From NCBI GenBank assembly GCA_963966185.1, contig CAWZYM010000194.1, forward strand, positions 48,501 through 112,500: a stretch of 64,000 bases of DNA, read 5' to 3'. Positions within the stretch are counted from its first letter, which is position 1, and each line of letters starts with the position of its first letter. Of the stretch, positions 1-11,470 are shown piece by piece. Under the pieces are notes generated by a model, which was not told the origin of the DNA, did no database searches, and was given only the letters and a program-made list of their open reading frames with translations. The position numbers were made by a program, and so were the translations under genes. This stretch comes from Rhabditoides inermis. Its lineage: Eukaryota > Nematoda > Chromadorea > Rhabditida > Rhabditidae.

Positions 1-344
1 CGGTATGCGCAGGTTTGTGTTAGTATTTGTAAACGTTTTATGCATGCGCTTTTGTTGAATTGGGTCAAGACAAACTGACTCTCTTTACGCAAGTACTTTT
101 TAACAGATAATATATGTACTTTTGTTGAATTTCATAGAAATTTCTGCTGTTACAGATTGCCAAACTCTGTCGTTCATTAGTATGCACAGAACGATGGAGG
201 ACACATTTTCACGAGTGTAGCAAGTCATTGAATTCGTGTTTGTAGCGTATATGCAAATATATTTTATGGTACTGTGTAGAAACGCTTTTAAACAACACTT
301 CTCTGCATTTTCGGACGCCGTTGCGTAAGTGCATGTGTGTGTTC

Positions 345-430
345 GTCTGCGCTCTCTGCCGAAGGCGTACTCTCTCGCGCTCTCTCCTCTCGCGTCCCGG
401 CGGGGTGCGAGCTCCGAGACCGCTGTGCTG
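345..430. repeat. Dispersed repeat arm, inverted copy at 13.44 kb
   Basis: The stretch CTCTGCCGAAGGCGTACTCT near 353, followed by GAGACCGCTGTGCTGCCTG, reappears in reverse complement at about 13435-13505. The two copies lie 13 kb apart in opposite orientation, and both adjoin CATGCAGG-type sequence, so the arm plus minisatellite probably moved as a unit. No coding signal is visible. I see no gene before this point; 1-344 is unassigned. Confidence 0.6.
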
Positions 431-605
431 CCTGCATGCAGGAAGAACTGCCAAAATGCAGCCTGCATGCAGGAAGAATTGCCAAAGTGCAGCCTGCATG
501 CAGGGAGAAAGTGCAATATGCATCCTGCATGCAGATATGTTTGACGAATTGCAGCCTGCATGCAGGGGATATGATGCGGTTGCAGCCTGCATGCAGGATG
601 GTTGC
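431..605. repeat. Minisatellite of about 31 bp with a perfect palindromic core
   Basis: Six consecutive units each begin with the 12-bp palindrome CCTGCATGCAGG or a one-base variant, followed by about 19 less conserved bases ending in TGCAG or TGCAT. Several overlapping open frames here are by-products of the repeat and are not genes. Confidence 0.85.
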
Positions 606-780
606 ATGCCACCATGAGACTGCAATGAGAATGTCCTGCAAGTGTATGTAGTGAGCTGGTGCGTGGTGTGCGATAAGGCACAAGGATTCGTCAGTGGCAC
701 TCAACTGTTCTAATACGTCATCGACGACATGATCGCAACAATGTGATGCGAGTGAAGCGGTATGAATGAGGAGTGGAGCT

Positions 781-945
781 GCACCCAACTGGAGTTGAAG
801 TCACAGAGCTCAACTATGTGGAAGACATCACCATGCTCGGAGATGACCAGGTCGGCAATCCTAAAGACCTCCTGAGTGGCTTTTCCGCTAACTATGCTCT
901 GACCCTCAGGTCAATCAAGTGCGAAATTGTGACAATTCCGTAGAG
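781..945 (+). pseudogene. Degraded LINE reverse transcriptase fragment
   Basis: One frame reads TELNYVEDITMLGDD, which resembles the palm motif region of non-LTR reverse transcriptases (usually L-x-YADDI-x-LL), with the catalytic YADD decayed to YVED. The frame continues for about 30 residues and then stops. There is no start codon or flanking domain. This is a relic, distinct from the RTE copies further on. Between 946 and 1639 I see nothing recognisable. Confidence 0.45.
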
Positions 946-1639
946 TGAAATTTTTTCCCAAGCAATGGAGAAAGAAATGTGTAGACCGAAAGCGGCAGTT
1001 CACATTTTTCCTCAACGGCACAAGGCTCTTCTCTCTTGTATAATAGCATTTACCAATGCTGGTGGTGAACGGAAAAAAGAGTGGGTTTCGGCCTTTCGGC
1101 GTTCCATTCGCTGATTTGTGAATTCGACCGACGGTCAACCATCACACTGAGCTTCTGAATTACGGTTAGTGGTAACATCGAGGGATGTGGGACGAATCGG
1201 TCAAATGAAATGCGTCGGAAAAGTTAGAACCCACACCTTACCTTTTCATAGACGACAGATCAATCCACTAAACCGCCATCGCTTTTTTACAGCCTGCGCA
1301 AATACGTTGATCGTTGACGAGCCGCACAACTAATTCACACGAATAGTCACCCCCAAGGGTATTTTGATAGCAGGAAGCAGTCTGGTTGCCATTGGCTTCT
1401 GTGACCTAGCCTCCCCAAAAACAGAGGAAATTTCCTGCTCTAACGAGCGCTAATATTAACAAAGAGACAACAAATCGAAAAGACACCGCTGGTCCTCCAT
1501 GCAACACACTATATCGTAGTATCATTCACTGACGCGCCCTCGAATGGTACCGTGTCACTGTATTGATAGACATGGTGTGTGATAAGTCCTTTCATTTTTG
1601 AGTCGCTTCTTACATCTGGGCACTTAACGCCTAAAGCAT

Positions 1640-2941
1640 TCGTTTGGATACGAGGCTTCAGGAGTGGGAGGAATCTCTGGAAAATATCAAGATCGATATC
1701 TTTGCAATGACGGAATTGAGGCGGGACGGTTTCGGCTACCTGCAGCTCGGCCACTCGCGCAGGGATCTGTTCTACTCGGGAGAAGGAGAACATCAAGGCT
1801 TTCTGATCTCACCTGAATATGCCAGTCGCGTCACAGACTTCCGACCTATATCCGTGTGCTACGTGTATGTTGACATGGGCACCTACACACTTCGATGCGT
1901 CGCTGTCCAGCCGTTTGTCGGTACACGGGCAAGATCAACCCGGGGTTCGGCACTATCATTTTGAGAGATTTCAGTGGATCGCTCGGAAGCCGTCTGATTT
2001 ATCGGAAGCGGTGTGGAGTACGGTACGGTGTGGAGTACGGTACCCGTGGGAGTACGGTACACACAACTGCAGAGGAACAGAGAAGAGATGCTGGCCGCAA
2101 ACACGTTCTTCGTTCTTCAAAAGCGACCCGGGAGACGATGGACGTGGCGGCACACGTGAGGAAATGTGAGCTGCTACGACTTCATAATGCTGCGTTCGCT
2201 AAATGGAATACTGGACTGCCACGCAATGAATCTCAAGTACAAGTCTGGCCACAGGTTAGTCATCATGGAGATGAAGACGGAATCCCCGAAGAAGACGCCG
2301 CAACGGAAGACGTAGTGCACGACCGACTGGAACCTCTACAACACCAAGCTGACTGACGCTCTGTTCATCAGCCCACCTGCAACGCGATGAACGACGCGAA
2401 GACAAAAGTGACGACCGAACATCGCAGCTTCAAGGATCTCGCTGGGCCTAATCAATAATTCAATTCGTGGAGCATCAAGAGGGACTTAGAGGAACGCCAT
2501 CAGGAGATGTATGGGCGAGGAATCGCGTCGAAGAAGGCTCTACGAGGATAAGAAAATACGAGGAATATGATGGGACGACTACGCAATTCTATTGGAGACG
2601 TGATGGGCTGACCGGATACACTGCGAGGACTGCATCCGTGTATGACAACGCTCTTTTCGACTGCCATGTGACAGCCGCCGCACGTCTTTCCTACCCCGAC
2701 GACTTCACTGCCGATGAGCTGAGAGACGTGCTGCTGATAATGAAGATGAAAGTGGGCAAGGGACCTAACCGGGTATCGACGAAGATGGTCTTACACGCAC
2801 CGCCACTTCTGCTGGAAAGAATCGCCGATCTTTTCAACACTGTATACGAGGAGGAAGAATCGTGGACGAGATGGCTGATAGCATTATCACTTTGCTGTAT
2901 AAGAAGTAAAGAAGCTGTAGAGAAGCTGTACTACCTAGCAT
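1640..2941 (+). mobile_element. RTE-type LINE remnant, first array copy, with endonuclease part
   Basis: The 5' part encodes an apurinic-endonuclease-like stretch (IDIFAMTELRR, then LFYSGEGEHQG and FLISPEYASRV), typical of RTE elements. Downstream frames carry reverse-transcriptase linker sequence (KVGKGPNRVSTKMV, then LLLERIADLFNTVYEEE). The frame breaks several times, and a region that normally contains several RT motifs is deleted just before the point where other copies resume at the YADD motif. From 1875 onward the sequence is shared with the two later copies; 1640-1874 is unique to this one and is probably the original 5' part. Non-functional. Confidence 0.8.
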
Positions 2942-3556
2942 GATATCCGGCATCAACAGATATCCGGCATTCCGCAAGGAAATAATGCTTCTCCTCTCAT
3001 TGCTGATTTGACACTCTCACACATGGAATACACATTCATGAAACAAAATCCCAATTTCAAACATTACCAGGTAAGAGGATATAGATACATGGATGATCTA
3101 CTGATAATATATAGACACAATGACCATGACATTATCTCAAAAATTCAGTCTATTTACCATAATTCACTAACACTCGAACAAACAAGCGCCACTGATAAAC
3201 AAACAGTCTTCCTTGATCTCGAAATAACCATTAAAAATCAAATAATTACTTCACTTTATAATAAGACAGATGAATACTCGTTCGAAATAGTCCGCTATCC
3301 AAAATACAATACAAACATGAAACGCAGCATATCGTGGAACTGTTTGAATGGAGAAGTACTGAGAATATACAGATGTTGTACTGAGACGAAGACTTTTATG
3401 TCTAGAATCAAAGAACTACGAGATAAATTTATAAGAAACGGTTTTCCCAGTCAAGAAATAAACATGAAAATTGCATACGCAGTTATGCAGAATAAATCTC
3501 TCACTATAAAATATAATCTTGAAAAAATGGAGTCCTTTTTGAAACTTTTTAATTGA
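2942..3556 (+). pseudogene. Penelope-like reverse transcriptase, C-terminal half (copy 1)
   Basis: The frame is open from the left edge of the insert and has no start codon. It shows GIPQGNNASPLIADL (RT template-grip motif), RYMDDLLII (catalytic YxDD) and FLDLEI, then a thumb-like region with FIRNGFP and a stop at 3554-3556. The order GIPQG, RYMDD, FLDLEI and the RGYP-like thumb motif fit Penelope-like elements. The fingers and the N-terminal half of the palm are missing, and no GIY-YIG endonuclease follows. It abuts RTE sequence at 2941 without any target duplication that I can recognise. The left edge holds a short direct repeat of GATATCCGGCAT. Confidence 0.7.
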
Positions 3557-3649
3557 GAAGTGATTAACGCCCGCACCGGAAATATTGATCTTTGAACTAA
3601 ACCCAGCACTGCACACTCAGTGGGAGTGACCTCAAGGAGACCTACGGCA

Positions 3650-3658
3650 GACTACGCT
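3650..3658. repeat. 9-bp target-site duplication, left copy
   Basis: GACTACGCT directly precedes the foldback element. The same nine bases follow its right end at 6908-6916. The uninterrupted sister copy near 9032-9040 has the motif once. Confidence 0.93.
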
Positions 3659-3910
3659 GGGTGTTGGTAAAAGCCGGACCGGACCGGACCCGGACCGGAC
3701 CGGACCGCATGGTAAAAGCCGGACCGGACCGAAATCACCGGATCGGCGTTTATTTCACATTTTCACTTCAATCATTGTTCTAAAGCATGATTATTACATT
3801 CTTTCTACTCATTCTACTCCATACAATGTTCCTTTATCAAGTTTTATACTAATCTAGTGAATCCCATTGTTTCCGGACGAGCCGGACCAATCTGAATAGA
3901 GCCGGACCGA

Positions 3911-4438
3911 GCCGGACCGGCAGACTTTATCACTGATAGTTGATGAATGATAGATTTCCAAGTCCCCTGGACTTGATGACAACGTTGTAACACTCAATAC
4001 GTTTCATAATTACTCTATAAACGACACTCAACTCTCCGTCCGGTGATTTCATACTCACCGGACCGAGCCGGACCGAGCTGAATAGAGCCGGACCGGCAGA
4101 CTTTATCACTGATAGTTGATGAATGATAGATTTCCAAGTCCCCTGGACTTGATGACAACGTTGTAACACTCAATACGTTTCATAATTACTCTATAAACGA
4201 CACTCAACTCTCCGTCCGGTGATTTCATACTCACCGGACCGAGCCGGACCGAGCTGAATAGAGCCGGACCGGCAGACTTTATCACTGATAGTTGATGAAT
4301 GATAGATTTCCAAGTCCCCTGGACTAGATGACAACGTTGTAACACTCAATACGTTTCATAATTACTCTATAAACGACACTCAACTCTCCGTCCGGTGATT
4401 TCATACTCACCGGACCGAGCCGGACTGAGCTGAATAGA
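3911..4438. repeat. Three 176-bp tandem units in the left arm
   Basis: Near-identical units, each starting around AGCCGGACCGGCAGACTTTA, repeat with a 176-bp period at about 3911, 4087 and 4263. The right arm of the same element carries the unit once, in inverse orientation. Confidence 0.88.
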
Positions 4439-4445
4439 GCAGGAC

Positions 4446-4880
4446 CGTACCGGACTGAGGGTTTGATGCGTTGATAAGTGATCAGAGGGAACTGGTAAGG
4501 CATATAGAGAGAATAATAGAGTGTTCCATCCCAGTCCGGTGAATCTCATTGTAATGGAACAAGCCGGACTGAGCCGGACCGTACCGGACTGAGGGTTTGA
4601 TGCGTTGATAAGTGATCAGAGGGAACTGGTAAGGTATATAGAGGGAATAATAGAGTGTTCCATCCCAGTCCGGTGAATCTCATTGTCCTGGAACAAGCCG
4701 GACTGAGGGTTTGATGCGTTGATAAGTGATCAGAGGGAACTGGTAAGGTATATAGAGGGAATAATAGAGTGTTCCATCCCAGTCCGGTGAATCTCATTGT
4801 CCTGGAACAAGCCGGACTGAGCCGGACCGTACCGGACTGAGGGTTTGATGCGTTGATAAGTGATCAGAGGGAACTGGTAT
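4446..4880. repeat. Second tandem family in the left arm, about four units
   Basis: Units containing GGGTTTGATGCGTTGATAAG and CAGTCCGGTGAATCTCATTG recur about every 123-134 bp, with small length differences caused by gain or loss of GCCGGACCGTACCGGACTGA. The right arm holds a single inverted copy around 6330-6470. Confidence 0.85.
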
Positions 4881-5421
4881 ATATAATATAGAGGAAATAG
4901 TAGGGTACTCTATCCCAAATTCGGCCAAAACAGACGCAAAGCCCTTTCTCGGGTCTCCGATTATCTACAGAGCTCTAGTTAAGTTTAGTGAAATCGAATG
5001 CTCAACAAGTAATGTATCCAACTGCATCGTTGTTTCCAGTTGAAAATGTTTCCAAATGCCTGTTTTCGAACCCTGGATTTCGACCCCTTTCTGTGGCGCG
5101 GCGAGACTCGCATTCGCATATTTATCCGAGCGACAAGAGAGAGAGAGAGGGGGCAAATGTAGGTGTTACTGGCTTCACCGATTACAATTGATATCAGAGA
5201 TCGTAATCTGTATTCTTATTTTTCAGAACAGGTCAATTTTGCCGAGTCATTTCTTTGACCAACATGAAAATAAGGGTCCGCACGGGAATTGATCCCAATC
5301 CAGAGATCAGTCGCGCAGCAAAACAAAAGCAGTGCAAATGTTGATTATTTTGTTTATATATTTCGCATAATGAGTCATAGTTGTATACCACATGTTTCGT
5401 TAATAAAATGACAATATACTA

Positions 5422-5919
5422 ACAAGGAAAGTGTCCCAGGGCCTCCGCTCGAAATTGAACCAAATATGGCTCAATCGATAGCCAAGGGCCTCCTGATCAA
5501 TGTTGTCTATGATCATTTTTGCTGCGGAGCACGTTCAAGTACCCTAATCCTCGTCCAAAGTTTCAAAATTTGCATACAAAAAACCTTGAAAAAATACAAA
5601 AAACATTTTTGAAAACCAAGATGGACTTTTTTCACGAAAAGACCTTCCATATCCATTAAGAATACCCTTAGCTATCAGAAAAACTTTTAGGTTCATGATT
5701 TTGTCTTCTACGAGGCAAGTTATACCCAAAAACGTAAATCGCGCTCTAAATTGACTTTCTTAACATAGAAAAAATACGTGCATTTTTCTATATAAACTAT
5801 GTCAAGACGTGCTCCGCAGCAAAAATGATCATAGACAACATTGATCAGTAGACCAAGAGCTTTCGAAATATGCCTTCAGATTGAAAATCCGAGCGGAGGA
5901 CCTGAGCAACTTCCCTTGT
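5422..5919. mobile_element. Inverted-repeat MITE nested in the foldback element
   Basis: A perfect inverted repeat of about 42 bp (core TTTTTGCTGCGGAGCACGT) lies at about 5491-5533 and 5806-5848. Weaker inverted similarity continues outward to GCCTCCGCTCG near 5440 and its partner near 5895. The 270-bp interior is AT-rich without a gene. It sits in the core of the larger element, so it is either a later insertion or an ancestral stem of that element. Confidence 0.65.
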
Positions 5920-6907
5920 AAGCATAACTATAAGTCCAGTGTTTAGATAGAATATGACTAAACAGTGAGATGGAGGTAGCAAATAATCAATGAGCCCAGT
6001 ACTCTTTCCATTCAGCCGTTCAGAAGTAATTTGAATGCTTTAGGTTGTAGGAGTGGGTTGATGAGTGATAGAACCTAGCACCAAGACCGGCCCGACAGCG
6101 CTAGCCCATCAGCCGCCTCTCTGATGAGCGCAAAGCCCTGTGGGGAAACCCAACTGGACCCAAGGACTCTCAGAACGAGAGAACTAGAACAAATCGATGC
6201 CGTCGTAGATCGATGAAATAGGACCACCAGACAGGTGTAGTAGAGAAAGCAATACCGTTTAAGATCAAGATGTTTACTGTTTACTCATTCGTTCACTCAC
6301 ATGGAGTGCTTGAATCCAGCACCGTCCGGTCCGGTACGGTCCGGCTCAGTCCGGCTTGTTCCAGGACAATGAGATTCACCGGACTGGGATGGAACACTCT
6401 ATTATTCCCTCTATATACCTTACCAGTTCCCTCTGATCACTTATCAACGCATCAAACCCTCAGTCCGGTACGGTCCTGCTCTATTCAGCTCAGTCCGGCT
6501 CGGTCCGGTGAGTATGAAATCACCGGACGGAGAGTTGAGTGTCGTTTATAGAGTAATTATGAAACGTATTGAGTGTTACAACGTTGTCATCTAGTCCAGG
6601 GGACTTGGAAATCTATCATTCATCAACTATCAGTGATAAAGTCTGCCGGTCCGGCTCGGTCCGGCTCTATTCAGATTGGTCCGGCTCGTCCGGAAACAAT
6701 GGGATTCACTAGATTAGTATAAAACTTGAAAAAGGAACATTGTATGGAGTAGAATGAGTAGAAAGAATGTAATAATCATGCTTTAGAACAATGATTGAAG
6801 TGAAAATGGGAAATAAACGCCGATCCGGTGATTTCGGTCCGGTCCGGCTTTTACCATGCGGTCCGGTCCGGTCCGGGTCCGGTCCGGTCCGGCTTTTACC
6901 AACACCC

Positions 6908-6916
6908 GACTACGCT
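6908..6916. repeat. 9-bp target-site duplication, right copy
   Basis: GACTACGCT immediately after the right terminus. It is followed by GTAGCCACGCCACACC, exactly as in the uninterrupted sister unit. Confidence 0.93.
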
Positions 6917-7256
6917 GTAGCCACGCCACACCCATCCCACTGCCTCGCGCAGTCACTCACAAACAAATTCTCAAGCGTCTCCACACTGTTTTGTGCTCAT
7001 TACTTGTAACTTGCTTGCTTATGATAGTTATTTCGCGTTTTCTTTCCTTTCTTTTTATATACCATATACAATACTATCCATTCAAAAATTACACGTCTCT
7101 CTATCGTTACTGACGAGGGTGGGAGGGACAAAGTTTTGCCGTATAGCGTTTTACACCCGAAACGGCTTTTATCTTTTATCTCTCTGTCTTTCTCTCTGTC
7201 TCACCCCCTTTTTTGTTTTGTTTGTTATCGCAATTATTATGTTGCGTTTATTATTT

Positions 7257-8323
7257 ATGGGCACCTACACACTTCGATGCGTCGCTGTCCAGCCGTTTGT
7301 CGGTACACGGGCAAGATCAACCCGGGGTTCGGCACTATCATTTTGAGAGATTTCAGTGGATCGCTCGGAAGCCGTCTGATTTATCGGAAGCGGTGTGGAG
7401 TACGGTACGGTGTGGAGTACGGTACCCGTGGGAGTACGGTACACACAACTGCAGAGGAACAGAGAAGAGATGCTGGCCGCAAACACGTTCTTCGTTCTTC
7501 AAAAGCGACCCGGGAGACGATGGACGTGGCGGCACACGTGAGGAAATGTGAGCTGCTACGACTTCATAATGCTGCGTTCGCTAAATGGAATACTGGACTG
7601 CCACGCAATGAATCTCAAGTACAAGTCTGGCCACAGGTTAGTCATCATGGAGATGAAGACGGAATCCCCGAAGAAGACGCCGCAACGGAAGACGTAGTGC
7701 ACGACCGACTGGAACCTCTACAACACCAAGCTGACTGACGCTCTGTTCATCAGCCCACCTGCAACGCGATGAACGACGCGAAGACAAAAGTGACGACCGA
7801 ACATCGCAGCTTCAAGGATCTCGCTGGGCCTAATCAATAATTCAATTCGTGGAGCATCAAGAGGGACTTAGAGGAACGCCATCAGGAGATGTATGGGCGA
7901 GGAATCGCGTCGAAGAAGGCTCTACGAGGATAAGAAAATACGAGGAATATGATGGGACGACTACGCAATTCTATTGGAGACGTGATGGGCTGACCGGATA
8001 CACTGCGAGGACTGCATCCGTGTATGACAACGCTCTTTTCGACTGCCATGTGACAGCCGCCGCACGTCTTTCCTACCCCGACGACTTCACTGCCGATGAG
8101 CTGAGAGACGTGCTGCTGATAATGAAGATGAAAGTGGGCAAGGGACCTAACCGGGTATCGACGAAGATGGTCTTACACGCACCGCCACTTCTGCTGGAAA
8201 GAATCGCCGATCTTTTCAACACTGTATACGAGGAGGAAGAATCGTGGACGAGATGGCTGATAGCATTATCACTTTGCTGTATAAGAAGTAAAGAAGCTGT
8301 AGAGAAGCTGTACTACCTAGCAT
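7257..8323 (+). mobile_element. RTE-type LINE remnant, second array copy
   Basis: This 1067-bp segment matches 1875-2941 base for base as far as I could compare. It begins abruptly at ATGGGCACCTAC, inside the endonuclease part, and ends at the same breakpoint (CTACCTAGCAT) where Penelope-like sequence begins. Like copy 1 it has frame breaks and cannot encode an active protein. Confidence 0.85.
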
Positions 8324-8938
8324 GATATCCGGCATCAACAGATATCCGGCATTCCGCAAGGAAATAATGCTTCTCCTCTCATTGCTGATTTGACACTCTC
8401 ACACATGGAATACACATTCATGAAACAAAATCCCAATTTCAAACATTACCAGGTAAGAGGATATAGATACATGGATGATCTACTGATAATATATAGACAC
8501 AATGACCATGACATTATCTCAAAAATTCAGTCTATTTACCATAATTCACTAACACTCGAACAAACAAGCGCCACTGATAAACAAACAGTCTTCCTTGATC
8601 TCGAAATAACCATTAAAAATCAAATAATTACTTCACTTTATAATAAGACAGATGAATACTCGTTCGAAATAGTCCGCTATCCAAAATACAATACAAACAT
8701 GAAACGCAGCATATCGTGGAACTGTTTGAATGGAGAAGTACTGAGAATATACAGATGTTGTACTGAGACGAAGACTTTTATGTCTAGAATCAAAGAACTA
8801 CGAGATAAATTTATAAGAAACGGTTTTCCCAGTCAAGAAATAAACATGAAAATTGCATACGCAGTTATGCAGAATAAATCTCTCACTATAAAATATAATC
8901 TTGAAAAAATGGAGTCCTTTTTGAAACTTTTTAATTGA
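8324..8938 (+). pseudogene. Penelope-like reverse transcriptase, C-terminal half (copy 2)
   Basis: Same frame and motifs as the copy ending at 3556: GIPQG, RYMDD, FLDLEI and a thumb with FIRNGFP, with the stop at 8936-8938. I found no difference between the two copies by eye. Lacks the first half of the RT domain, any start codon and any endonuclease. Confidence 0.7.
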
Positions 8939-9380
8939 GAAGTGATTAACGCCCGCACCGGAAATATTGATCTTTGAACTAAACCCAGCACTGCACACTC
9001 AGTGGGAGTGACCTCAAGGAGACCTACGGCAGACTACGCTGTAGCCACGCCACACCCATCCCACTGCCTCGCGCAGTCACTCACAAACAAATTCTCAAGC
9101 GTCTCCACACTGTTTTGTGCTCATTACTTGTAACTTGCTTGCTTATGATAGTTATTTCGCGTTTTCTTTCCTTTCTTTTTATATACCATATACAATACTA
9201 TCCATTCAAAAATTACACGTCTCTCTATCGTTACTGACGAGGGTGGGAGGGACAAAGTTTTGCCGTATAGCGTTTTACACCCGAAACGGCTTTTATCTTT
9301 TATCTCTCTGTCTTTCTCTCTGTCTCACCCCCTTTTTTGTTTTGTTTGTTATCGCAATTATTATGTTGCGTTTATTATTT
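8324..9380 (+). mobile_element. Uninterrupted 1057-bp Penelope-containing insert
   Basis: This is the intact version of the segment interrupted by the foldback element in the first unit (2942-3658 plus 6917-7256). It contains the truncated Penelope-like RT frame, then about 440 bp without coding signal, including the empty insertion site GACTACGCT near 9032. Its right edge runs into the duplicated RTE sequence at TTTATTTATGGGC. With the adjoining 1067-bp RTE piece it forms the 2124-bp repeat unit. Confidence 0.8.
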
Positions 9381-10870
9381 ATGGGCACCTACACACTTCG
9401 ATGCGTCGCTGTCCAGCCGTTTGTCGGTACACGGGCAAGATCAACCCGGGGTTCGGCACTATCATTTTGAGAGATTTCAGTGGATCGCTCGGAAGCCGTC
9501 TGATTTATCGGAAGCGGTGTGGAGTACGGTACGGTGTGGAGTACGGTACCCGTGGGAGTACGGTACACACAACTGCAGAGGAACAGAGAAGAGATGCTGG
9601 CCGCAAACACGTTCTTCGTTCTTCAAAAGCGACCCGGGAGACGATGGACGTGGCGGCACACGTGAGGAAATGTGAGCTGCTACGACTTCATAATGCTGCG
9701 TTCGCTAAATGGAATACTGGACTGCCACGCAATGAATCTCAAGTACAAGTCTGGCCACAGGTTAGTCATCATGGAGATGAAGACGGAATCCCCGAAGAAG
9801 ACGCCGCAACGGAAGACGTAGTGCACGACCGACTGGAACCTCTACAACACCAAGCTGACTGACGCTCTGTTCATCAGCCCACCTGCAACGCGATGAACGA
9901 CGCGAAGACAAAAGTGACGACCGAACATCGCAGCTTCAAGGATCTCGCTGGGCCTAATCAATAATTCAATTCGTGGAGCATCAAGAGGGACTTAGAGGAA
10001 CGCCATCAGGAGATGTATGGGCGAGGAATCGCGTCGAAGAAGGCTCTACGAGGATAAGAAAATACGAGGAATATGATGGGACGACTACGCAATTCTATTG
10101 GAGACGTGATGGGCTGACCGGATACACTGCGAGGACTGCATCCGTGTATGACAACGCTCTTTTCGACTGCCATGTGACAGCCGCCGCACGTCTTTCCTAC
10201 CCCGACGACTTCACTGCCGATGAGCTGAGAGACGTGCTGCTGATAATGAAGATGAAAGTGGGCAAGGGACCTAACCGGGTATCGACGAAGATGGTCTTAC
10301 ACGCACCGCCACTTCTGCTGGAAAGAATCGCCGATCTTTTCAACACTGTATACGAGGAGGAAGAATCGTGGACGAGATGGCTGATAGCATTATCACTTTG
10401 CTGTATAAGAAGTAAAGAAGCTGTAGAGAAGCTGTACTACCTAGCATACGCGGACGACATTGTGTTGGTGGCTAAATCACCAGAGGCAGCGGAACGGATG
10501 CTGGACGAAGTTGCGAAGAAGAGCGAGGAGGTGGGCCTGGTCATCAACCGGGAGAAGACGTTCGTGATCTCGCACAAGCCGAAGAAGCAGCAGATAAAGC
10601 TGAATGGAGTGGCTGTCAAATACGAAGACCGTTTTGTGTACCTAGGACGCGAACTGAGCTTTCTGCACGACGACGAGGAGGAAGTGAAAAAGGGGGAAGA
10701 TATGGGGAAAAAACCTACGAGGAGTACAACGACGAAAACGACGGTTGATGACCGGTGGACGAGGCGCATGTTGGACTGTTGGCCGAAAAAGAAAGGACTT
10801 CTAGGCGCCCCTTTACACCGAGTGAACATACGAGTTTTGGACAGAACGGTTTGATTTGATTTGATTCTTA
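9381..10870 (+). mobile_element. RTE-type LINE remnant, third copy, with true 3' end
   Basis: The first 1067 bases repeat the earlier copies. Past the breakpoint this copy continues in frame into AYADDIVLVAKSPEAAERML and EEVGLVINREKT, the RT palm and adjoining motifs, and then into a C-terminal region ending at the stop at 10852-10854. The tail GGTTTGATTTGATTTGATT is a short 3' tandem repeat of the sort RTE elements carry instead of poly(A). A stretch of RT between LIALSLCC and EKLYYLAYADD is deleted, so the protein would be dead. This copy probably preserves the original LINE, with 1640-1874 as its 5' part. Confidence 0.8.
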
Positions 10871-11470
10871 CAATAACACAATATCAGGGCCACAGTTCCA
10901 CGGTGCAAATTTCGCCCAGTCTTTGCTGCTGTACAAATTTTTGTATCTTCCAAAATTCAAAAGAATTTTCATGCAATGTTTCATGAATTTCATTTGTTTT
11001 AATTACTTATTGAACGTCAAAGCGAACAAAAAAAGTTTTGTCGCTCTACCGCAACAATTTAGTTGTTGTGTGCTCCACCTCTGACTGGCGAAACTCCTGG
11101 CGAAAATGTTTTGTTTTTGTTTGTTTGTGTTTTGGTTTTGTTTTTCATTTCGAAATGATTTCTATTATATCATTATAAATGAGTTGATTGTGTAATAGTC
11201 ACTCGCAATGACGATATGTCATTATGCACACTACAATCACTCCGAGTTTTCGTTCGAAACATGTTGTATTGCCCGTGTCTCGCTTGTTTCGTTGAGCTCA
11301 TTCGCCGAGTAGACTCGTTTTATTTGATCAAACTGATTCAGTTGATTATTATGTATCGATTCCAGAGCCGGAATGTGGAGTGCAGCCTGCGCATCTCATG
11401 TGTCACTAAACTCCAGTACCGTGGCTTTTACGGTGAGTGAGTATTACTTGTCATAATTGCTCAAATATAT
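10871..11470. other. No gene recognised
   Basis: AT-rich sequence between the LINE tail and the next inverted-repeat element. Short open frames only, without splice context or homology that I recognise. Confidence 0.5.

Larger units (their letters stand above)
3659..6907. mobile_element. Foldback/Mutator-like element with long GTCCGG-rich inverted arms
   Basis: The element starts GGGTGTTGGTAAAAGCCGG and ends with its reverse complement. Inverted homology extends about 580 bp into the right arm and about 1240 bp into the left arm. The left arm is longer because internal segments are tandemly multiplied (176-bp and about 125-bp units) that occur only once in the right arm. The 9-bp duplication and long tandem-rich terminal repeats fit a non-autonomous Mutator-like or foldback element. 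The core (about 4900-6320) has no transposase frame. Left arm frames are repeats read in translation, not genes. Confidence 0.88.

Noticed and set aside
431..605. CRISPR-like array of repeats and spacers
   Set aside because: Units are about 31 bp with degenerate, related spacers in a eukaryotic genome; this is a minisatellite.
2467..2943. Independent 158-residue gene
   Set aside because: It is a linker frame of the RTE LINE, repeated in all three array copies.
3930..4797. Proteins encoded in the GTCCGG-rich arms
   Set aside because: Frames repeat with the tandem units and appear mirrored in the opposite arm; they are structural repeats.
6105..6165. Hammerhead ribozyme core (CTGATGA ... GAAAC)
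   Set aside because: The two conserved strings are present near 6121 and 6147, but I could not form convincing stems I and III or find the cleavage triplet in place.
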